In this document: positions 42,376 to 50,096 of the stretch, in pieces
How the letters are laid out: each line of letters starts with the position of its first letter
How positions within the stretch are numbered: the stretch's first letter is position 1
From: Clostridium beijerinckii HUN142
Lineage (GTDB): Bacteria > Bacillota > Clostridia > Clostridiales > Clostridiaceae
DNA length: 64,000 nt
Assembly: GCF_000621745.1 (NCBI RefSeq)
Contig: NZ_KK211336.1
Span: 146,876-210,875 of the forward strand
Direction of reading: 5' to 3'
The notes under the pieces: model-generated
The model's database searches: none
What the model was told of the DNA's origin: nothing
Seen by the model: the letters and a program-made list of their open reading frames with translations, nothing else
Made by a program: the position numbers and the translations under genes

Positions 42376-43248
42376 ATGAAAGGAAAAATCAATAGTTTGA
42401 TTTACATTCTTCTAGGAAATATATTAATAGCTTTTGCTATTAGCACATTAATATTAGAGAATAATATTATTGTTGGTGGAGTTACAGGATTAGGAAGAGT
42501 GATAAATCATTTTACTGGGGCAAGCTTGACAATAGTTGTGTACATTATAAGCATTGTATTATTTTTATCGGCATTATTTTTTTTAGGAAAGAAATTTGCT
42601 TTGTCTACTTTAGTGTCTACATTTTTATTTCCTATTCTTTTGGACTTTTTTGAAAAGAATGAAAATCTGCATCATTATTGCAATGATATATTATTATCAT
42701 GTGTTCTTGCAGGATGTTTAATAGGAATAGGGGCAGGACTTATATTAAAAGCAAATGCATCATCTGGTGGAATTGATATTATAGGAATTATAATAAATAA
42801 AAAATTTAATACTCCAGTTCATATCACTTTAAATGTAATTGATTTATGCATTTTAACTTTGCAAATTACATTTTCAAGTGTTACTAATGTATTGTATGGC
42901 CTGGTTGTTGTATTTTTAACTTATTTTGTGTTGAATAAGACTCTAACTTTTGGAAAAGAAATGATACAAGTAGTTATTATGAGCGATCATTACGATGAAA
43001 TAAAAAAGGCTATTATCTCAGAGGCAGATACAGGAGTAACTTTATTGCATGCAGAAAAAGGATACTCAAAAGTTGAAGCTAAAGCTATCAGCACAGTTAT
43101 TCCAGCTGAAAAGCTGCAAAAAGTAAAAAATATTGTTAATAAAATTGATTATAGCGCTTTTATAACAGTATCAGACGTTAGGGAAGTTGGGGGAAGAGGA
43201 TATACGCTAAATCGTGCATATGACAATTTAGATGTATCTACAACTTAA
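42376..43248 (+). CDS. YitT family membrane protein (DUF161 + DUF2179)
   Basis: 290 residues from ATG 42376, chosen for GGGGTG 8 bases upstream; a frame start at 42334 lacks one. About five to six hydrophobic segments fill residues 1-205, with the conserved TGLGRVINHFTGASLTIVVYI and GGIDIIGIIINKKF. The last 80 residues are the soluble DUF2179 domain, including TGVTLLHAEKGYSKVEAKAISTVI. Function of the family is unknown, although some members relate to sporulation or membrane integrity. It is divergent from a Crp-like regulator with an operator between them. Confidence 0.82.
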   Translation: MKGKINSLIYILLGNILIAFAISTLILENNIIVGGVTGLGRVINHFTGASLTIVVYIISIVLFLSALFFLGKKFALSTLVSTFLFPILLDFFEKNENLHHYCNDILLSCVLAGCLIGIGAGLILKANASSGGIDIIGIIINKKFNTPVHITLNVIDLCILTLQITFSSVTNVLYGLVVVFLTYFVLNKTLTFGKEMIQVVIMSDHYDEIKKAIISEADTGVTLLHAEKGYSKVEAKAISTVIPAEKLQKVKNIVNKIDYSAFITVSDVREVGGRGYTLNRAYDNLDVSTT

Positions 43249-43278
43249 TTAATAAAGAATGATTAATAATAGGAATTT

Positions 43279-43328
43279 AAATACTCAATATAAAATATTT
43301 ATATATATTTTATATTGAGTATTTTTTC
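43279..43328 (+). terminator. Terminator after the YitT gene
   Basis: AAATACTCAATATAAAATA and TATTTTATATTGAGTATTT are inverted around TTTATATA and followed by TTTT. Confidence 0.85.
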
Positions 43329-43455
43329 ATATATAAAATCTCTTCTATAGGAATTTGGCAATAGATACTGTATTATAATAATGTTATTTTGAATAACTTG
43401 TAGAAACTATGTTAAGATATAAAAGTTAAAATATTTAAAAGAGAAGGGATTGTAT

Positions 43456-44085
43456 ATGGATAAAGATGAAACATTAGTTAATTATAAATTTGAAGGACTA
43501 AATGCACATGAAATTTGGGAAAACTTATATAACAAAGAACTTAACTCTAAAAAAAGTATACTAGAATACATTGATATGACGAGGATATTAAAAAAGGGAA
43601 ATGCAAGCGATGAACAGATTACAGATACATACAATTATATCTACGCTCATATTGATGGTTTAAAGGATTCTATAAAACCAAATACAATAATGTATTTAAA
43701 GAATAATCTGAAATCACAGCTTGGAAAGTATGTTAAAGAAAAAGATCCAAAGCCAATAAATCATTTTATAGAATTTTTTAAAGCTGCATATCCTGAAAAT
43801 AGTAGAAGAAAAGATTTTACATGGGTGTTAATGGATATAAACAGTATATCAGAGGAACAGGCATGGACTACTTTAACTTATATTAATAGAGAGTGCCTAA
43901 GTAATTCTATGGAACTAAGTTCTGCTGAAAAAAAAGACATAATAGAAGTAATTAAAAAATTGATTGCTAAAGGAAATGTTAAATTTATAAATAATATGAA
44001 AAGTCTTAAACAATTCACCGATATTTTGGGAATAAATATCATAAATGATGGTAAAGGATTCAAAGTAAAACATAAGCTTATCTAA
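43456..44085 (+). CDS. Unrecognised soluble protein, 209 residues
   Basis: 209 residues from ATG 43456 behind AGAAGGGA; a TTG in frame at 43450 lies in the spacer. Mixed helical with many Lys and Glu, no membrane segment or signal peptide. The pattern LEYIDMTRILKKGNASDEQITDTYNYIYAHIDGLKDSIKPNTI and a C-terminal KGFKVKHKLI are not a known motif to me. It has 15 to 20 residue amphipathic periods, so it may be helical-repeat. Function unknown. It directly precedes the SASP upstream block. Confidence 0.6.
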   Translation: MDKDETLVNYKFEGLNAHEIWENLYNKELNSKKSILEYIDMTRILKKGNASDEQITDTYNYIYAHIDGLKDSIKPNTIMYLKNNLKSQLGKYVKEKDPKPINHFIEFFKAAYPENSRRKDFTWVLMDINSISEEQAWTTLTYINRECLSNSMELSSAEKKDIIEVIKKLIAKGNVKFINNMKSLKQFTDILGINIINDGKGFKVKHKLI

Positions 44086-44103
44086 AGTTATCTAATACAA
44101 GCT

Positions 44104-44176
44104 ATCTGTACTATTTTTGTTAATATTTTTATAGATTATAATTTATCATACTGGTTAATATATTACTGTAAAACAA
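44104..44176 (+). promoter_or_regulatory. Conserved SASP upstream block, copy 3
   Basis: GTTAATATTTTTATAGATTATAATTTATCATACTGG then TTAATATATTACTG: almost the same as at 19552. Confidence 0.5.
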
Positions 44177-44203
44177 AATATTAATTAAGGGAGGTAGATG
44201 TAT

Positions 44204-44413
44204 ATGTCATCAAATAATAGTGGAAGAAACAGAACATTAATACCAGAAGCAAAACAAGGGTTAAACAGATTAAAAGCTGAGGTTGCTTCAGAAGTTGGAT
44301 TACATGATTACGAAAATCAAGATAAGGGAAACCTATCTTCAAGACAAAATGGATATGTTGGCGGAAACATGGTAAAACACATGATTGAAAGCTATGAACA
44401 AGGGTTAAAGTAA
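44204..44413 (+). CDS. Alpha/beta-type small acid-soluble spore protein, copy 3
   Basis: 69 residues from ATG 44204; ATG 44198 lies too close to GGGAGGTAG. The protein differs from copy 1 in a few positions (LKAEVASEVGLHDYEN, NGYVGGNMVKHMIE). It has the GPR cleavage and DNA-binding regions of the family. Its terminator and upstream block resemble those of copy 1, so these two are the closest pair. Expected to be made only in the forespore. Confidence 0.92.
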   Translation: MSSNNSGRNRTLIPEAKQGLNRLKAEVASEVGLHDYENQDKGNLSSRQNGYVGGNMVKHMIESYEQGLK

Positions 44414-44477
44414 TTAGTAATTTAGAATAATAGAAAGCCATTTCTTCGTAATACCATAGATACTATCCCCTTGCGGT

Positions 44478-44533
44478 TAAAAAGCTGGCAGAACAAATAT
44501 AACATTGTTATATTTGTTCTGTTGGCTTTTTAT
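44478..44533 (+). terminator. Terminator after SASP copy 3
   Basis: AAAGCTGGCAGAACAAATATAA pairs with TTATATTTGTTCTGTTGGCTTTT around CATTG. It resembles the copy 1 terminator with altered but still paired bases. Confidence 0.8.
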
Positions 44534-44538
44534 AATTT

Positions 44539-44585
44539 TTTATTCTCTTTCCACAGTCGCCTACGATTTTGTTCTAGAAAAAATT
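44539..44585 (+). repeat. Terminator-linked repeat element, reduced copy
   Basis: Only the left end (TTTTTTATTCTCTTT) and the tail (CACAGTCGCCTACGATTTTGTT, like the 21490 tail of copy C) remain, joined after loss of the middle. Confidence 0.4.
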
Positions 44586-44845
44586 GATCTAATTTATAAG
44601 TGTTAACTAATTTTGAAATTTGGCAGTAAAACAAGTATTAAAAGTGAGAATAAGTATTGCTTTTTAGGTATATATGCTAGTTGATTAAACTATACAAAAC
44701 AAATGAAAACAGGTTATAATTAGTAATATAATAACTGTATTGATTCCAGACAAGCCAACGACTTTTTAATAATATATAAAGAATTAAAGTAAGATTTATG
44801 ATTAGAAGATATGCTGAAAATTATTAATCTGTGGAAGTGAGATTA

Positions 44846-45556
44846 TTGGATTATGTAATAGAATTGTTTAATCATTACGGATATATAACAGTATTGATAA
44901 GTTTATTGTTAGAATTAATAGCATTTCCTTTGCCTGGTGAGGCACTAATGACTTATTGCGGATATGTTGTTTATATGAATAAAATGAGTTATCTGATCAG
45001 TATTATAACGGCTACAAGTGGGGCTATAATAGGTATTACCATATCATATTTCATTGGTAGAGTGTTAGGAACAAGATTAATTGAGAAGTATGGTTGTTAT
45101 ATTCATCTAAATAAGAATAGGTTAGATAAGATTTCAATATGGTATCAGAAATATGGCAGTATGTTGTTGATTATAGCATATTTTATTCCAGGTATAAGGC
45201 ATATTACAGGCTATTTCTCAGGTATTACTAAGGTACCATATAAGAAGTTTGCAGTTAGTGCATATTTAGGTGCACTAATATGGACTACTACATTTATATC
45301 CTTGGGGAGAGCTCTTGGAGCAAACTGGGGCAGATATAATGAAGTATCAAAATGGTACCTATTAATAGCAGTTTTTATTATTGTAGTACTCATATTTCTT
45401 TACATCAATAATAAGGAAAAAGTGAATACAGCTACTAAATTCACACAAGGAGAGTTTATTAAAATACTTTATTCAATGTTAGAAGTAAAGATATTGATCA
45501 CAGGGTTAGCAGTTTTATTTTTGATATTTGTGGTTGTTATGACAGGAATTATTTAA
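44846..45556 (+). CDS. DedA/SNARE-associated family membrane protein
   Basis: About 236 residues. The DedA pattern is complete: LELIAFPLPGEALMTYCGY (E-x-x-x-P/F-x-P-x-E), then GAIIGITISYFIGRVLGTR, and FIPGIRHITGYFSGITKVPYKKF with F-x-P-x-x-R and G-x3-x-M-P/V-x-x-x-F. Five to six hydrophobic segments; an extra C-terminal pair of helices runs beyond the usual length. DedA proteins act as lipid scramblases or undecaprenyl-phosphate recyclers. The start is probably TTG 44846 with GGAAGTGAG upstream; GTG 44831 has none. Confidence 0.85.
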   Translation: MDYVIELFNHYGYITVLISLLLELIAFPLPGEALMTYCGYVVYMNKMSYLISIITATSGAIIGITISYFIGRVLGTRLIEKYGCYIHLNKNRLDKISIWYQKYGSMLLIIAYFIPGIRHITGYFSGITKVPYKKFAVSAYLGALIWTTTFISLGRALGANWGRYNEVSKWYLLIAVFIIVVLIFLYINNKEKVNTATKFTQGEFIKILYSMLEVKILITGLAVLFLIFVVVMTGII

Positions 45557-45611
45557 GATTAGAAAGTTACGTTTTGATAGAGAATAAAATTTATAAAAAA
45601 GGATGATGCAA

Positions 45612-46304
45612 ATGAATATTACATATATTGAACATAGTTGTTTTTCAGTTGAACTCGATAAAGTGGTCTTAATATTTGATTATTTTAAAGGTAAGATTCC
45701 AGATTTTGATCCAGAAAAAACAATATATGTGTTTTCAAGTCATAATCACCATGACCATTTTAATATATCTATTTTTCAGTTATTAAACAAATATCCAAAT
45801 GTAGTGTATATTTTTTCAAAAGATATCAAGAAGAAATTTGGCCGAAAATTTTTTAACACTCATGGCGTTGATGATGAGGTTTATGAAAAAATAGAATTTA
45901 TTGATAGTAATAGAACTTTTGAAATATCAGATTTAAAAATAGAGACCTTAAATTCCACAGATGAGGGAGTAGCATTTATTGTAACAGCAGAGAATAAAAC
46001 AATTTATCATGCTGGAGATCTTAATCTATGGTGGTGGAATGGAAGAGATCAAAGGGATAATGAAAGTGCAAGAGAACGATTTGAAGAAGAAATTGATAAA
46101 ATCAAGAATAGGCATTTTGATGCTGCATTTGTAGTTTTAGACCCTAGGCAAGGAGAACAGTTTTATTTAGGATTTGATTATTTTATGAAGAATACTGATA
46201 CAGACAGAGTGTTCCCAATGCATTTTTGGGAGGACAATTTAGTAATAGAGAGATTAAAGGAAATGAAATGTTCAGAAGATTATCGTAATAAAATATTTCT
46301 TTAA
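45612..46304 (+). CDS. MBL-fold metallo-hydrolase, UlaG-like
   Basis: 230 residues from ATG 45612, with AAAAAGG 7 to 8 bases ahead. Metallo-beta-lactamase motifs are SSHNHHDHFN (H-x-H-x-D-H), a further HAGDLN (His and Asp) and a final FPMHFWED with His. This is the UlaG/YtnP branch of MBL phosphohydrolases and lactonases. It hydrolyses a small ester, lactone or phosphodiester; the substrate is unknown. It is 55 bases after the DedA gene and may be co-transcribed with it. Confidence 0.82.
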   Translation: MNITYIEHSCFSVELDKVVLIFDYFKGKIPDFDPEKTIYVFSSHNHHDHFNISIFQLLNKYPNVVYIFSKDIKKKFGRKFFNTHGVDDEVYEKIEFIDSNRTFEISDLKIETLNSTDEGVAFIVTAENKTIYHAGDLNLWWWNGRDQRDNESARERFEEEIDKIKNRHFDAAFVVLDPRQGEQFYLGFDYFMKNTDTDRVFPMHFWEDNLVIERLKEMKCSEDYRNKIFL

Positions 46305-46310
46305 TACATT

Positions 46311-46380
46311 AAAAAAGAGTGAGTATTATGTTGTTAAATTTTTTTACATATAACAAACAACAATTGACACTCTTTTTTTG
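46311..46380 (+). terminator. Terminator after the MBL gene
   Basis: AAAAAAGAGTG and CACTCTTTTTT enclose an inner stem GTTGTTA/TAACAAAC-like. Seven T residues follow. Confidence 0.65.
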
Positions 46381-46657
46381 CTTATTATATTTAGATATTT
46401 TGGACTACTTCAATAAATATAGATTCAGTATATATATGCTGCAATAATAAACGTACATTTAAAATTCTAGTAAGCCAAAGCTCAATTAAGATAAAATGTA
46501 GAACCTCAATTGCAATATATATGTTCTGAAAGTTTAAGTCATCGAAGTCTATCTTAAACTATCAGGCAATATAAACTAAGTATTTTTCTAAATAATTAAT
46601 TATATTATTTAGAGCTTATATACTAATGTCTCTTTATAGTTAAGTGATTAATCAAAG

Positions 46658-46822
46658 TCACTCAACTCTTTTGAATGGTATAACATTATTTTTTTTAGGT
46701 AGATCTGTAAAATTATCATCTTCAATTTCCTTTTCAGTAAAATTTAAATCAAGATCTTTATTTAGTAATTTAATAAATGATATAATTCTTTCTCTGTGAG
46801 TTTGAAATAGCATTTTGTTCAT
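46658..46822 (-). CDS. Small protein, 54 residues
   Basis: Minus-strand ORF of 54 codons from ATG 46822, with AAAAGGAGAA 6 bases upstream. The protein is MNKMLFQTHRERIISFIKLLNKDLDLNFTEKEIEDDNF, then TDLPKKNNVIPFKRVE. Mostly helical with a basic C-terminus; no membrane segment. I do not recognise it. The good ribosome site and a stem-loop (AGTTAAGTGA/TCACTCAACT) after the stop support a real gene. Confidence 0.6.
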   Translation of the reverse strand: MNKMLFQTHRERIISFIKLLNKDLDLNFTEKEIEDDNFTDLPKKNNVIPFKRVE

Positions 46823-46938
46823 TAAAATTCTCCTTTTCACAAAAATTAATATAAAAATAGCTTGCCCTCAAATGAATAAAATATTCAAAATTAGGCACAA
46901 CAATTCTATAATTTTAAAAATATTAAATTTAATAAAAA

Positions 46939-46968
46939 TAGCCCCTTAACTTAATAAGGGGCTGGTAA
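46939..46968 (-). terminator. Strong minus-strand terminator without a gene
   Basis: TAGCCCCTT and AAGGGGCT are inverted around AACTTAAT. On the minus strand the stem is followed by ATTTTTATT. No ORF ends here, so it may close a small RNA (see findings). Confidence 0.6.
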
Positions 46969-47207
46969 AAGAGAAGAATAATGGCCGGGGGTGCAATTTA
47001 ATAAGTTTAAATCTTACATCAATAGTAGTTTATGAAACATCACAATATATATTCAAGTTATAATTAGTAAAAATAGAGGTTTTCAGGATATATTGTTTTA
47101 ATTTATTAATGACTACTCATAATCAGTTATTTTTAAGACAGAAATTCATTTTTTCTTTAATACTATATTGAAAATTAACTAAACATAGGAAACATGTTAT
47201 ATTAATA

Positions 47208-47352
47208 CTATTTTTTCTAATATTTTTAAAGATTATAAGTACTAATTACGGTTAATATATTACTGTCAAAACAAATTAAAATAAACCAGTAGAAACATAG
47301 AAGCAAACCCTCCTTATGCAACAACTTTGGCAACATATACTACTGGTTTATA
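47208..47352 (+). promoter_or_regulatory. Orphan SASP-type upstream block followed by a hairpin
   Basis: CTAATATTTTTAAAGATTATAA...GGTTAATATATTACTGTCAAAACAAATT matches the block that precedes the three SASP genes, but no SASP follows. Instead AAACCAGTAG (47284-47293) is inverted as CTACTGGTTT (47340-47349) over a 46-base loop. Confidence 0.45.
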
Positions 47353-47409
47353 TGATAAAATTATAAAAAAAGCTTCTTGAACATATTAATAAATAAAGGA
47401 GAATTAATT

Positions 47410-47574
47410 ATGGATTCTATAAACAAAATAGATAGTGAAATTTATAAGATGGAACAAAACCTTCTAAATATAATAAAGGAAAAAGTTGATTTGTTCGATC
47501 CTGAGGTAATTGTTGCAAGTGAACGATTAGATTCTATTTTGGACGAGTATAGCCATTTAATTCGATTGAGCTAG
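47410..47574 (+). CDS. Spo0E-like sporulation regulatory protein
   Basis: 54 residues from ATG 47410, with AAAGGAGAATTA upstream; an earlier in-frame ATG at 47377 lacks a site. The family signature is LLNIIKEKVDLFDPEVIVASERLDSILDEYSHLIR: the helix pair with S-x-x-L-D. Spo0E proteins dephosphorylate Spo0A~P and hold back sporulation. They are only 50-90 residues in all known cases. The gene has its own terminator and lies just after an orphan SASP-type block. Confidence 0.78.
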   Translation: MDSINKIDSEIYKMEQNLLNIIKEKVDLFDPEVIVASERLDSILDEYSHLIRLS

Positions 47575-47637
47575 ATTAGAAATCTAGATACGAAAAGTTC
47601 TTTAGAAAAGAGCTCTTTTGATAATACAATTTATAAA

Positions 47638-47688
47638 GAAAAGCACATATAAAATATAAGATAATTATATTTTATATGTGCTTTTCTT
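47638..47688. terminator. Bidirectional terminator between spo0E-like and methyltransferase genes
   Basis: GAAAAGCACATATAAAATATA and TATATTTTATATGTGCTTTTC are inverted around AGATAAT. Confidence 0.85.
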
Positions 47689-47703
47689 ACATAAAGAATT
47701 AAT

Positions 47704-48279
47704 TTATTTTTGAGCAATTATTCCGTAAAAGTCTTCACCAATATCTATAGTTGATATAGTCGAAAAATTAAGTTCATCTAATAGTTTTATTAAATCCATC
47801 CTGTCTAACCTATGCTCAATGGGAGGTCCAAAATCACTATTAATTTTTTCCCATTCAAGGATAGCAATTTTCCCTTCAGGACATATTATTCTTTTTATTT
47901 CATTTAAAAATTTCGCTTTTTCGTTGACTTCATGAATTATATTACTTGCAAAAGCAAATGTGACTGAATTATTTTCTAATTTTAAGTGATTTTCTTCTGT
48001 TAAAATAATTTCGACATTTGATATATTATTTTCAGTTACTTTTAATTCAACATCTTGCAGCATTTCAGTTGATATATCAAGTGCCAATATCTTACCGTTT
48101 TTTCCTACAATTTTAGAGGCAGGAATAGTAAAATATCCAATGCCACAGCCTATGTCAGCCATTACATCTCCAGTCTGCAGATCAAGATTGATAAGGGTTT
48201 GTTCAGGCGGTAATATTTTTCTCCTCTTTTCATTTTCTAGCTTAAGTTCGTTTTTTGCATCTAATTTGTATGTCATCAT
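47704..48279 (-). CDS. Class I SAM-dependent methyltransferase
   Basis: 191 residues. Motif I is VMADIGCGIGYFTIPASK with D-x-G-x-G-x-G, the SAM loop. The next acidic end is ILALDIST, and a post-I segment is FAFASNIIHEVNEKAKFLNEIKRIICPEGKIAILEW, as in UbiE/methyltransf_11. The substrate is unknown. ATG 48279 follows TTTAGGAGGTG. It is bounded by bidirectional terminators, so it is monocistronic. Confidence 0.85.
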   Translation of the reverse strand: MMTYKLDAKNELKLENEKRRKILPPEQTLINLDLQTGDVMADIGCGIGYFTIPASKIVGKNGKILALDISTEMLQDVELKVTENNISNVEIILTEENHLKLENNSVTFAFASNIIHEVNEKAKFLNEIKRIICPEGKIAILEWEKINSDFGPPIEHRLDRMDLIKLLDELNFSTISTIDIGEDFYGIIAQK

Positions 48280-48349
48280 TTAAAAATACACCTCCTAAAA
48301 TTTGTTTTAATATATACCGAAAGTCAATCATTATAAAAAAGATATTACG

Positions 48350-48381
48350 AGTACATAGATATTACTAGTACATAGATATTA
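48350..48381. repeat. Two direct copies of AGTACATAGATATTA
   Basis: The 15-base unit AGTACATAGATATTA occurs twice, separated by CT, in the gap between the methyltransferase and the SleC-like gene, 100 bases before the latter. Confidence 0.8.
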
Positions 48382-48482
48382 TGCACCTTCAGTAAATAAT
48401 TATTAACCATAAATATATTTTTTAGTAATAAATATTGTATTTGTTAAATATAATATCTTGAAAAAATAGAAAGAGGAAAGTT

Positions 48483-50039
48483 ATGGAGAATATAAGTAGT
48501 GGAAATGTTACGGGTAGTACTGGCGAAAATATGATACCAAATACAGCTGGAGGTGCCACTTTAAGTGCAGGAGGTGCTACAGGAAGTTCTGCTGGGAATG
48601 TCACAACACCAAGTACTGGAGGTGCTACGTTAGGTTCAGGAAACATTACAGGAAGTGCTCCAGCAAATACTGGAACGATACCAAGCACTGGAAGTGCTAC
48701 ACCAAGAATAGGTGGCTTGAAGGTACAATGTTTCAGAGGAAACGATTATATTCCACTGGATAGAGCTAGAATAACAGTAAAAGGACAATCTACTTTAGGA
48801 AATGATAGAAATATTGAGCTAATTACTAATGTAGTTGGATTAACTAATATCATAGAACTACCAGCACCACCATTGGAATATTCCTTAAATCCTAATAGCA
48901 ATCAAATACCTTACAGTTTATATGATATAACTGTTGAGAGAGAAGGGTTTAATCCTATAATAATAAGAGGGTGCCAAGTGTTTCCTACAGAAATTGCATA
49001 TCAGATATGTAATTTGCAACCTAATTCAGGCAGAGGAGCTATGAGACAAGAAGTTATAGACATACTGCCAAATACTTTGAATGGAAATTTTCCTCCTAAG
49101 ATACCTGAGGCAGAGGATAAGACATTGCCGCCGCCAACTTCAGGGGTTGTATTACCACAGCCTGTAGTGCCTGAATTTGTCATTGTTCATCAAGGTGGCC
49201 CAAATGATCCATCAGCACCAAATTATAAAGTGCCATTTAAGGATTATATTAAAAATGTTGCTTCATGCGAAATATATTCAACTTGGACTGAATCAGCCAT
49301 AAGAGCAAATGTTTTTTGCATTGTATCTTTTACATTAAATAGGGTATTTACTGAATGGTACAGAGGTAAGGGGAAAAATTTCGATATTACAAGCTCTACA
49401 GCTTATGATCAAGCATTTAATTATGGTAGAAATATTTATGATAACATAAGTGAAATTGTAGATGAAATTTTCTCAACATATATAAGGAGAGTTGGAAGGA
49501 AACAGCCGCTTTTTGCACAGTATTGCGATGGAAAGAGCGTTACTTGCCCTAACTGGTTAAGTCAATGGGGAAGCCAGGAATTATCACGTCAAGGCCTCGG
49601 ACCATACGATATATTGACACGTTACTATGGAAACAATATTGAATTAACAACAGCTGAGAAAGTTGCTGGAATACCAGTATCATACCCAGGAAGAGAATTA
49701 ACACTTGGGTCATCAGGAGCATCTGTAAGAGCAATTCAAGGTCAATTAAACAGAATAGCAAGAAATTATCCACTCATTCCTAAGATCGCGGAAGATGGAA
49801 AATATGGACCAAAGACAGCTGCGGCAGTAAAAACATTTCAACAAATATTTACATTGCCTCAAACAGGAGTAGTTGATTATGCAACATGGTATAGGATATC
49901 TGATATATATGTTGGAGTAACAAAACTTGCAGAACTTAATACAACTGAATCAAGCAGAAGCTTTAGAATGAATGAATTTAGACCACCAATTATACCTGGA
50001 TTTGATGATGAAAGGAATATTCCAAGATTTTATTACTAA
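48483..50039 (+). CDS. sleC: SleC-like spore cortex-lytic protein with PG-binding domain
   Basis: 518 residues. Residues 1-75 are a low-complexity Gly/Ser/Thr/Ala segment with repeated TGGAT/SGNxTGS units. The middle (about 245-370) has the SpoIID/SleC pattern: FKDYIKNVASCEIYSTWTESAIRANVFCIVSFTLNRVFTEWYR, SSTAYDQAFNYGRNIYDNISEIVDEIF and SQWGSQELSRQG. Residues 395-470 form a peptidoglycan-binding fold (GSSGASVRAIQGQLNRIA, YGPKTAAAVKTFQQIF, VDYATWYRI). SleC cuts spore cortex glycan at germination. The pro-peptide of known SleC is different here. Start ATG with GAAAGAGGAA. Confidence 0.78.
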   Translation: MENISSGNVTGSTGENMIPNTAGGATLSAGGATGSSAGNVTTPSTGGATLGSGNITGSAPANTGTIPSTGSATPRIGGLKVQCFRGNDYIPLDRARITVKGQSTLGNDRNIELITNVVGLTNIIELPAPPLEYSLNPNSNQIPYSLYDITVEREGFNPIIIRGCQVFPTEIAYQICNLQPNSGRGAMRQEVIDILPNTLNGNFPPKIPEAEDKTLPPPTSGVVLPQPVVPEFVIVHQGGPNDPSAPNYKVPFKDYIKNVASCEIYSTWTESAIRANVFCIVSFTLNRVFTEWYRGKGKNFDITSSTAYDQAFNYGRNIYDNISEIVDEIFSTYIRRVGRKQPLFAQYCDGKSVTCPNWLSQWGSQELSRQGLGPYDILTRYYGNNIELTTAEKVAGIPVSYPGRELTLGSSGASVRAIQGQLNRIARNYPLIPKIAEDGKYGPKTAAAVKTFQQIFTLPQTGVVDYATWYRISDIYVGVTKLAELNTTESSRSFRMNEFRPPIIPGFDDERNIPRFYY

Positions 50040-50046
50040 AATAAAA

Positions 50047-50087
50047 GTGTGCCCTTTAGAGTAAAAATATACTTTAAAGGGCACATC
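50047..50087. terminator. Bidirectional terminator between sleC-like and aspA
   Basis: TGTGCCCTTTAGAGTA pairs with TACTTTAAAGGGCACA around AAAATA. Confidence 0.85.
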
Positions 50088-50096
50088 TAATTTGTT

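Noticed and set aside
48422..48688. 88-codon minus-strand frame opposite the SleC-like N-terminus
   Set aside because: Antisense of Gly/Ser/Thr-rich low-complexity sequence, no ribosome site, overlaps a well-supported gene.
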